DNA from: DATFCK01 sp045809745
GTDB lineage: Bacteria > Verrucomicrobiota > Verrucomicrobiia > Chthoniobacterales > UBA10450
Direction: 5' to 3'
Length of the DNA stretch: 26,778 bases
NCBI GenBank assembly: GCA_045809745.1
Contig: JBJMXE010000134.1
Coordinates: forward strand, 1 to 26,778
Shown one piece after another: positions 16,730 to 22,593 of the stretch. Position 1 is the first letter of the stretch. Every line of letters starts with the position of its first letter. The notes under the pieces were generated by a model. The model saw only the letters and a program-made list of their open reading frames with translations. It did not search any database and was not told the DNA's origin. The position numbers and the translations under genes were made by a program.

Positions 16730-18016
16730 TTAGGGTGCTTTTAGGATGGGAACTATTTCGGTCTGAATTGGTTGGCCGGTGACTTCGATGTCTTTGTCTC
16801 GGACATACACATTGATCTCGGACCGAACACCGAATTTCCCGGGCAGATAAATGCCGGGTTCAATCGAGAAGCACACGCCCGGTGTAATCCGACGTGAATC
16901 GCGCGTTTCAAAATTATCGATGTTCACGCCGTTCCCGTGCACCTCCTCGCCGATTGAGTGCCCGGTTCGATGGGTGAAATACTCGCCATAACCGGCACGC
17001 GTGATCACTCCGCGTGAAACATCATCGACATCAGCGCCGCGGATCGATTTCCCGGAATGCATGTTTGTCCGGACGAATTCAACGGCGGCATCCCGCGCGT
17101 CCCGGACAATGTTAAACACGCGCGAGAATTCCTCAGGAACGGTTTCGCCCACGTAACCGGTCCAGGTCTGATCGGTACAGACAGCGCCAGGTTTCTGCAG
17201 CTTGCTGGCAAGATCCAGCAGAACGAAATCTCCCTGCTTAATCGGCAGAGAACCTTCGCGATTCGGGGTGTAGTGAGGATTTGCGGTATTCGCGTTTACC
17301 GAAACGATCGGGTCATCGTGGTCGCTCCCCATTCCTTCTTCATGCCATCGTCGAACCACAAATTGCTGGATATCATACTCGGTGGTGGGCTCGCCCGCCC
17401 GGATTCTTCGCGCGATCTCGGCAAACGAATCGAAGAAGATGCGATGCATTTTGTCGGATGCTTCGATGTGACTCTGTAGCTGCTCCGGCGTCCACACCGC
17501 CTCGAATTGCTGCACCAGTTCCGCGCTGGTAACAACCTCGATGCCTAACGATCGAATCAATTCCACCGTACCGGCATCGACTTTCGACATGTAGGGAATG
17601 TCGTTCATCGGCGAGTATTGCATCGCGATGCGGGGCTTTTTATTGGCAGCAGTTAAGATTTCTCGTAAACCGGCGTGCTGTTCTTTCCAGCTGCTGTATT
17701 CAATCCGCTTGCCGGGCAGAGGGTCCAGTTTCGCCGCCTCAATCCGATGTACCAGCTTAGTGCATTCGCCGGAGGCCGGGACGTAATAAAACCACCGGCG
17801 TGAGCCGAGGGCGTGCTCGTCCAGTCGTAAAATGCGCAAGGCGAGTGGATCGCTTCCGCGAAAATCGTAGAACAGCCAGCCGTCCAGCTTCGCCTCGCGT
17901 AGTGCTTTTTGGATGTCAGCTACTCGTTCGGCCGGAGTTGGCATTGCTCGCATTTCGGGAGTAGCCAACAACAATTCAGCGGCCATGACGAACAGCAAAA
18001 CAGGTCGCGCGCTCAT
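16730..18016 (-). CDS. M24-family metallopeptidase (Xaa-Pro aminopeptidase-like)
   Basis: A 428-residue peptidase with a creatinase-like N-terminal domain (about 30-170) and a pita-bread catalytic domain. The five metal ligands of M24 enzymes are all placed: D268 (VLLDLAS), D282 (VCTDQTW), H353 (RTGHSIG), E386 (SIEPGIY) and E400 (RSEINVY). It should release N-terminal residues preceding proline or cleave dipeptides. The first 24 residues (MSARPVLLFVMAAELLLATPEMRA) look like a signal peptide, but an internal Met at 22 or 25 (MRAMPTPAERV) would give a cytoplasmic enzyme, so location is open. It is transcribed alone between two repeat-rich gaps. Confidence 0.88.
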   Translation of the reverse strand: MSARPVLLFVMAAELLLATPEMRAMPTPAERVADIQKALREAKLDGWLFYDFRGSDPLALRILRLDEHALGSRRWFYYVPASGECTKLVHRIEAAKLDPLPGKRIEYSSWKEQHAGLREILTAANKKPRIAMQYSPMNDIPYMSKVDAGTVELIRSLGIEVVTSAELVQQFEAVWTPEQLQSHIEASDKMHRIFFDSFAEIARRIRAGEPTTEYDIQQFVVRRWHEEGMGSDHDDPIVSVNANTANPHYTPNREGSLPIKQGDFVLLDLASKLQKPGAVCTDQTWTGYVGETVPEEFSRVFNIVRDARDAAVEFVRTNMHSGKSIRGADVDDVSRGVITRAGYGEYFTHRTGHSIGEEVHGNGVNIDNFETRDSRRITPGVCFSIEPGIYLPGKFGVRSEINVYVRDKDIEVTGQPIQTEIVPILKAP

Positions 18017-18082
18017 TGAAGAGGCATGCTAGGAGGCCGATTCGCTGTTGCCAATGATGTTGTCATCGCAGAGCGGCGTCGA

Positions 18083-18145
18083 TGTAGAGGCGGTTGTGCC
18101 AACCGCCTGTTTGAACTTCGGTGGTTCGACACGACCACCGCTACA
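18083..18145. repeat. Double-hairpin element with TGTAG/CTACA ends
   Basis: Bounded by TGTAG (18083-18087) and CTACA (18141-18145). It contains AGGCGGTTG-TGC-CAACCGCCT (18088-18108) and CGGTGGTTCG-ACA-CGACCACCG (18119-18140, one bulged base). It has the same architecture as the element at 15763-15830. It sits in the 514-nt gap 18017-18530, which holds no gene but also two MITE-like copies. Confidence 0.85.
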
Positions 18146-18269
18146 CCGAAAGCATCCGGACCTAAGTTTAGCGAACGGTCGAATCAGGAATGGCGGTTCT
18201 GGTGAAGGCCAAGCGGCCCAGCGGACGTGACCGCGCGTTTCGGCCGGAAGTGTGGCAGCGCCAAACCAC

Positions 18270-18393
18270 CTTTCATCCCGAGCGAAGTCGAGGGACGTCG
18301 CAATTGCAGTTGTGGCCACACTTCGAGCAACTTGGGTGGTCAACAGCGAGTATACCGGGGTCCTTCGACTGCGCTGCGCTCAGGATGACAAAG
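18270..18393. repeat. MITE-like element
   Basis: Left end CTTTCATCCCGAGCGAAG and right end GCTGCGCTCAGGATGACAAAG are imperfect inverted repeats with GTCGAGGGAC/GTCCTTCGAC just inside. It belongs to the same general class as the copies at 13554 and 16581 but with a TCATCC-type rather than TCATGTC-type end. Confidence 0.6.
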
Positions 18394-18411
18394 TGAGGTG
18401 CCGCTCACTGT

Positions 18412-18509
18412 TCGTCATTTCTAACGCAACCCGGACATCTTCGACTCTGGCGACTGGAGCGAGAATCAGGGTCGGAAAACATACACCGCGGCGCCGCTCG
18501 ACATGACAG
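18412..18509. repeat. Decayed MITE-like element
   Basis: The right end CCGCTCGACATGACAGAG matches the family terminus well; the left end (TTCGTCATTTCTAACGC) keeps only the GTCAT core. The interior keeps GGACATCTTCGACTCTGGCGA, similar to the 13554 copy. It ends 22 nt before the next gene. Confidence 0.45.
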
Positions 18510-18530
18510 AGAACCACGCCACGTTGCTAT

Positions 18531-19193
18531 ATGACCTCGCAACTCCCATCGATAGTTGAAATTCGCAGGTTGGAGTCGCCTACGGTGACGCCACAAGCTT
18601 TGGCATGGCATCAAGGCGACCTTTGGCTCGGATCCCGCGATCTGAGCCGGTTCTACGGGATCAAGGTCGACGACTGGCAGGTGTTCGAAGAACGCGAGGC
18701 GCCCGGGATTCCGTGGGCGGCAGTGTCCACCGGCGACGTGCTCCGCGTGACCATTGGTGAAGGTGCCAACGATGATCGCTACATGTGGTCCTACACTCCG
18801 GGTCGAGGTTTTTCAGACAACGGCAGATTTGCCTATCCGGACTTCACTGGTTCTTACCTGAGCTTCGACGGCAAAAATATTTATCTGAGCCAGTGGTACA
18901 AAGGCAACATCATGAAGTTCGATGGCAGCGGCGCGACTTTGCAAACGATCCATGTGGACGGAGAGATCAGCGGGCACGTGTTCGTCGACGGCTCGCTCTA
19001 CGTGCTGCACGGAACCGAGCAGAACGGTGAGAGTTGGCGGATCGCGAAGGTTGATCCGAATCAAAATGCGCCTGAAGCCCGGGACATCGCCACCATTCCT
19101 TTTGCCTGCCGTTCGCTGACTCACGACGGGAAGCATTTCTGGTCTAACTACCGAGAGGCGGGCGAGACAATTTCGTTTTCACTACCGGTTTAG
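18531..19193 (+). CDS. Propeller-like conserved hypothetical protein
   Basis: A 220-residue protein with no recognised family. Repeated short strands ending in aromatic residues (LAWHQGDLWLGS, LSFDGKNIYLSQWYKGNIMKFD, VFVDGSLYVLHG, LTHDGKHFWSNY) suggest a small beta-propeller of the SMP-30/glutamine-cyclotransferase/YncE type with about four blades. No signal peptide is visible, so a cytoplasmic place is likely. The ATG at 18531 has no Shine-Dalgarno and lies just after a repeat. It is 132 nt upstream of the next plus-strand gene, with a hairpin between, so it is probably not part of the following operon. Confidence 0.65.
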   Translation: MTSQLPSIVEIRRLESPTVTPQALAWHQGDLWLGSRDLSRFYGIKVDDWQVFEEREAPGIPWAAVSTGDVLRVTIGEGANDDRYMWSYTPGRGFSDNGRFAYPDFTGSYLSFDGKNIYLSQWYKGNIMKFDGSGATLQTIHVDGEISGHVFVDGSLYVLHGTEQNGESWRIAKVDPNQNAPEARDIATIPFACRSLTHDGKHFWSNYREAGETISFSLPV

Positions 19194-19203
19194 TCGATTC
19201 GGT

Positions 19204-19278
19204 GCGCGGTACAACCTTGACGTATGGCAGATGGTTCGCCTGCCACCGCGCAACGGCAAGCGGAGCGCTTGCCCTACA
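19204..19278. repeat. Hairpin pair ending in CTACA
   Basis: A nested stem GCGCGGT/ACCGCGC (19204-19210 and 19245-19251) with inner GGCAG/CTGCC, followed by a perfect GGCAAGCG-GAG-CGCTTGCC hairpin (19255-19273) and CTACA at 19274-19278. Length and right edge match the double-hairpin family; the left TGTAG edge is not preserved. It may also end transcription of the 18531 gene. Confidence 0.55.
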
Positions 19279-19325
19279 CTAAAGCGCATTTAGTTCACAG
19301 TAAGACGTGATCGGATTGGGTAGCC

Positions 19326-19832
19326 ATGAAACCGCTGAAGGTCACCGTTAACGACACCATGCAGAAAGGGTACGTCTATTGGCGCACGAAGCCGATGGGC
19401 CGCAGCTTCCGATCTGAATTCAAGCCTCAGCTCACGCCGAAACAGATGCTGGAACTGGGCGTATTCGGAGGAAAATACATGAACGATTGCCGCGATGAAT
19501 TTCCGGCGAGTTGGTTCCGGAAAGCGAAGCTGTCGCCGGAGCGGTACCGTCCTTCGATTAATTACTTCGGGGTCGCCGCCTCTCAACCTCTCGCCGAATG
19601 GCGAAGGAAAGGTTGGATTTACCCCGAAGATCCGCGCGGCTGGTTCCAATGGTATTGCCGCTACTATTCAGGCCGCCGCTGCGCCGATGATCTGCGCCAA
19701 ATTGCGCGGTGGCGCGCGGTTCGTCGCCACATTGCGCAACTCAAGAAGCATTGCGGCAAAGGCGACCTGAACTGTCGCCGCCGACAGCGGCAGGCTTTGT
19801 TGCATTGGGCTTATGATTCGCGAAACCTCTGA
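19326..19832 (+). CDS. Conserved aromatic-rich protein of unknown function
   Basis: A 168-residue soluble basic protein I recognise as a conserved hypothetical but cannot name. Notable are the LTPKQMLELGVFGGKYMNDC segment (36-55), FPASWF, NYFGVAASQPLAEW, GWIYPEDPRGWFQWYCRYYSGRR (96-118), and an Arg/Cys-rich tail CRRRQRQALLHWAYDS. Nine tryptophans and many tyrosines are unusual for this size. Cysteines at about 55, 110, 119, 142 and 149 could bind metal, but no standard pattern is evident. It heads the plus-strand gene series: the following SRPBCC gene starts 7 nt after its stop (or overlaps it by 20 nt with the other start). A role with the downstream lipid genes is inferred from position. 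Confidence 0.7.
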   Translation: MKPLKVTVNDTMQKGYVYWRTKPMGRSFRSEFKPQLTPKQMLELGVFGGKYMNDCRDEFPASWFRKAKLSPERYRPSINYFGVAASQPLAEWRRKGWIYPEDPRGWFQWYCRYYSGRRCADDLRQIARWRAVRRHIAQLKKHCGKGDLNCRRRQRQALLHWAYDSRNL

Positions 19833-19839
19833 AGCGGAG

Positions 19840-20289
19840 ATGAAAATTCGCGAGTTCAAATCCGAACTATGGCTGCCACGTCCGCTGGAGGAAGTCTTTG
19901 CCTTCTTTTCCGATGCCGCGAACCTCAACGCCATCACTCCACCCTGGTTGCATTTTCGGATGGTGACCGCCTCTCCGATCAACATGCGGGTCGGGACGCT
20001 GATCGATTACCGCCTGAGGGTTCGCGGAATTCCGGTGAGCTGGACCACGCGAATTACAGTATGGGAACCGCCGCATTTGTTCGTCGATGAGCAACTCCGC
20101 GGTCCTTACCGTTTGTGGCGCCACCGGCACGAATTTCAAAGTGAAGGCGACGGCACACAATCCAAGGACCTGGTGAAATACGCGGTGCCATTCGACTTCA
20201 TCGCGCACGGTTTGCTGGTCAAGCGGGATGTGCGTCGGACCTTCGCCTATCGCGAGGAACAGCTTCGCTCAATTTTCCTGAAGGAGTAA
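19840..20289 (+). CDS. SRPBCC-superfamily ligand-binding protein
   Basis: A START/polyketide-cyclase-like protein of 149 residues. The fold is seen in the N-terminal WLPRPLEEVFAFFSDAANLNAITPPWL segment, the RVGTLIDYRLRVRGIPVSW strand pair and the C-terminal RRTFAYREEQLRSIF helix. Such proteins bind hydrophobic ligands in a deep cavity; no catalytic residues are implied. The start is uncertain: ATG at 19840 (MKIREFKSEL) fits homologue N-termini as I know them, while ATG at 19813 would add nine residues and overlap the previous gene. Its stop codon region carries the AAGGAG that serves the next gene 5 nt downstream, so it belongs to the lipid operon. Confidence 0.8.
   Translation: MKIREFKSELWLPRPLEEVFAFFSDAANLNAITPPWLHFRMVTASPINMRVGTLIDYRLRVRGIPVSWTTRITVWEPPHLFVDEQLRGPYRLWRHRHEFQSEGDGTQSKDLVKYAVPFDFIAHGLLVKRDVRRTFAYREEQLRSIFLKE
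20281..20286 (+). promoter_or_regulatory. Ribosome binding site for the phosphatidyltransferase
   Basis: AAGGAG lies at the end of the SRPBCC reading frame, overlapping its stop region, 8 nt before the GTG start at 20295. It supports the GTG start and coupling between the two genes. Confidence 0.7.
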
Positions 20290-20294
20290 TCGGG

Positions 20295-20945
20295 GTGGGG
20301 GAATATGAACCGCAATCCCGCCGGCCGATCGCGGAGATGTTCCGCCGCACCGCGCGGGCCGCGACTGAAGCCTGCGTTCGGTTAGGTATTTCGGCAGATG
20401 TAATTTCCTACTCTTCGATCGTTGCCGCCGCAGCGGCAGCGGCATGCTTTTGGAGATCGTCGCAACATCCGTGGCTCCTGGTCATCGCTCCATTGCTCTG
20501 TTTTCTCCGGCTGTGGTTCAACATGCTTGATGGAATGGTTGCAGTGGCCGGCGATAAGGCGAGCTTGCGCGGCGAGATCGTCAACGATCTTCCCGATCGT
20601 GTGTCCGATATGCTCATTTTTGCAGGCGCAGCTCACAGCGGATGGATGTATGCGCCAATCGGCTACTGGGCAGCAATGCTGGCTCTGTTCACCGCCTATG
20701 TCGGGTTGTTTGGTCAGGCCGTGGGAGGAAACCGCGAGTTTGGCGGAATCATGTCGAAACCGTGGCGAATGGCGGTACTCGCAGTTGGATCCTGGATCAC
20801 TTTTATAATGCGACCAACCGAATCGCTCCCTGACAGATTAAGCGTTCTCGACTGGAGCTGTTTGATTATCATTGCCGGTTGTGTGCAGACGGTCCTGATC
20901 AGGTTAAAGCGAATCATGATTACCGTTCAGCACCGCTCCCGATGA
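20295..20945 (+). CDS. CDP-alcohol phosphatidyltransferase, YnbA-like, variant active site
   Basis: A 216-residue membrane enzyme of the family that condenses a CDP-activated lipid with an alcohol. The usual signature is DxxDGxxAR(x8-9)GxxxDxxxD; here it reads NMLDGMVAV...GEIVNDLPD, so the first Asp is N76, the Arg is V84 and the third Asp is N97, while D79, G80, A83, G93 and D101 are kept. Asn at both Asp positions is, as I recall, also seen in E. coli YnbA, so this looks like a subfamily trait, not decay. About five membrane segments are visible. GTG start with a good AAGGAG. The stop overlaps the next gene's ATG (ATGA). The alcohol substrate is unknown. Confidence 0.85.
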   Translation: MGEYEPQSRRPIAEMFRRTARAATEACVRLGISADVISYSSIVAAAAAAACFWRSSQHPWLLVIAPLLCFLRLWFNMLDGMVAVAGDKASLRGEIVNDLPDRVSDMLIFAGAAHSGWMYAPIGYWAAMLALFTAYVGLFGQAVGGNREFGGIMSKPWRMAVLAVGSWITFIMRPTESLPDRLSVLDWSCLIIIAGCVQTVLIRLKRIMITVQHRSR

Positions 20946-21880
20946 TGTCGCCGCAGATCGCGCTTCACGATCCGATATTCAAAACGTATCTGTTGCTGGT
21001 TCCTCTGACGCTTGCAATCGCGGGGATTGTTCTGGCCATTCTGCAATACGGATTGGGAAAAGAGCTCGGCTCGATTTGGGCGACCTACCGGTCATGGTTG
21101 GTGATGGCGGCGCTCGGGTTGTTGTTTGTCTTTCTCGGACGAGCGGCGGTGATCGCGGGCGTTTGCCTGATTTCAATCGCAGGCTTCAGAGAACTCGCAC
21201 GCGCGTCGGGTCTGAATGCAGATCGGATGCTCGCCGGCGCAGTTTACCTCGGAATAGCCGCTATCGGGGTCGCGTCGTTAGTCTCTGGTCGGTCCGCTCA
21301 GTTCACGACGTTCAACACCGTGGCGCTCTCTGTCATTCCTCTCATTCTCCTCGTCCCGGTCCTTCAAAATCGGGGGCGCGGTGAACTGTTAAAGATCTCG
21401 CTCAGTATTATCGGCTTTGTCTGTCTGGGCTGGATGTTCGGTCATCTGTGTCTGCTGACAAACTCCGGGAACGCTTATGGATTCATCTGCTATATCATCT
21501 TCGCCACCGAGTTGAACGATGTGAGCGCGTTCACATTTGGCCGGCTTTTTGGGCGACGGGCGCTTCGGAGCGAGATCAGTCCACGTAAAACCGTTGAAGG
21601 TGCCATCGGAGCACTCGCGGTGTCGATGCTACTTCCGTGGGGACTGAGGTTCTCATTTCCTTCTTTTGGCGCGACACAGCTGGTTTTAACCGGTTTGATT
21701 GTCGGTATCGGCGGATTGCTCGGTGATTTGTCGATGAGCATGATCAAACGCGAAATCGGTACCAAGGACATGGGAACGGCAATTCCCGGACATGGCGGAG
21801 TGTTAGACCGGATCGATAGTCTGATCTACGTCGCGCCGATGTTCGTTTACATGTGCTCGTACTTCGAATCTCTGCGATGA
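20942..21880 (+). CDS. CdsA-type phosphatidate cytidylyltransferase, YnbB-like
   Basis: A 312-residue multi-spanning membrane enzyme that activates phosphatidate (or a related lipid phosphate) with CTP. The complete CdsA signature is at 266-292: SMIKREIGTKDMGTAIPG, then HGGVLDRID. FATELNDVSAFTFGRLFG and the SPRKTVEGAIGAL segment are also family-typical. ATG at 20942 overlaps the previous stop by 4 nt (ATGA); an in-frame ATG follows at once. A longer frame from 20879 exists but would overlap the preceding gene by 67 nt. Placed directly after the phosphatidyltransferase it should supply that enzyme's CDP-lipid. Whether the cell has a second housekeeping CdsA is not visible here. Confidence 0.88.
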   Translation: MMSPQIALHDPIFKTYLLLVPLTLAIAGIVLAILQYGLGKELGSIWATYRSWLVMAALGLLFVFLGRAAVIAGVCLISIAGFRELARASGLNADRMLAGAVYLGIAAIGVASLVSGRSAQFTTFNTVALSVIPLILLVPVLQNRGRGELLKISLSIIGFVCLGWMFGHLCLLTNSGNAYGFICYIIFATELNDVSAFTFGRLFGRRALRSEISPRKTVEGAIGALAVSMLLPWGLRFSFPSFGATQLVLTGLIVGIGGLLGDLSMSMIKREIGTKDMGTAIPGHGGVLDRIDSLIYVAPMFVYMCSYFESLR

Positions 21881-22593
21881 GAAGGTCCCAAACTGACAGG
21901 AGAGCGGACGCAGAAGGCGCATTTGTTCAACGGTTTCGTCAATCGGCGGTAGATCGCCACAGCTTGTTCAACGGCTTCCGTGCGGTGGCGGCGTTGGTTC
22001 TCCGGGCGTGGCTACGAATTTACCACCGGTTTGAGATCGTAGGTCACGAGCAATTGCGGACGAACCGTTCGCTCGTAATCGTGGCTAATCATTGCAGTCA
22101 TTTGGACACCTTGTGCCTGCTCGCCGCGTTACCACTCACTAAATTACGTCACGCCTTTCCCGCCGCTGCCAGCGATTATTTCTTCCGACGGGTGCCGCGG
22201 ACGTGGATGGTCGCGATGATCAATGCCCTGCCCTTTGGCAGGAGGGCGCACGTCCGTCGCAGCCTGTCTATCTGTTCGGAAGTGATTGGCAAACCCGGCA
22301 ACATCCTGATCATTTTTCCGGAGGGCACGCGCTCCACCACTGGAGAGATGCAACGATTCAAAATCGGTATTGCCGCTCTCGTAGCGGGCCGCGATGTGAC
22401 CGTCGTGCCGTGCTGTTTGGAGGGGGCGCACCGCGCCTGGCCCAAGGGACAACGGTTCCCTCGGCCGCGCAAGATTCGGCTGATCGTAGGCCCCCCTCGC
22501 ACTTATGTCTCGTGTGGCAGCGATCGAACCGATCTGTGCTTCATCACCTGCGATCTCCACGATGCCATACAGAATCTGGGTAGGGCATCTTGA
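21877..22593 (+). CDS. 1-acyl-glycerol-3-phosphate acyltransferase-like (PlsC family)
   Basis: A 238-residue LPLAT-family acyltransferase. The catalytic NHCSHLD (71-77, H72 and D77 of the HX4D motif) and the acceptor-binding FPEGTRS (147-153) are both present. It should add the second acyl chain to a lysophosphatidate-like acceptor at the inner membrane; one amphipathic or membrane segment lies at about 33-50. ATG at 21877 overlaps the preceding stop (ATGA), which favours it over the in-frame ATG at 21853. Its own stop overlaps the TTG start of the next gene. It is the gene added to the ynbA-B-C-D order. It could instead acylate the finished lipid. Confidence 0.85.
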   Translation: MRRSQTDRRADAEGAFVQRFRQSAVDRHSLFNGFRAVAALVLRAWLRIYHRFEIVGHEQLRTNRSLVIVANHCSHLDTLCLLAALPLTKLRHAFPAAASDYFFRRVPRTWMVAMINALPFGRRAHVRRSLSICSEVIGKPGNILIIFPEGTRSTTGEMQRFKIGIAALVAGRDVTVVPCCLEGAHRAWPKGQRFPRPRKIRLIVGPPRTYVSCGSDRTDLCFITCDLHDAIQNLGRAS

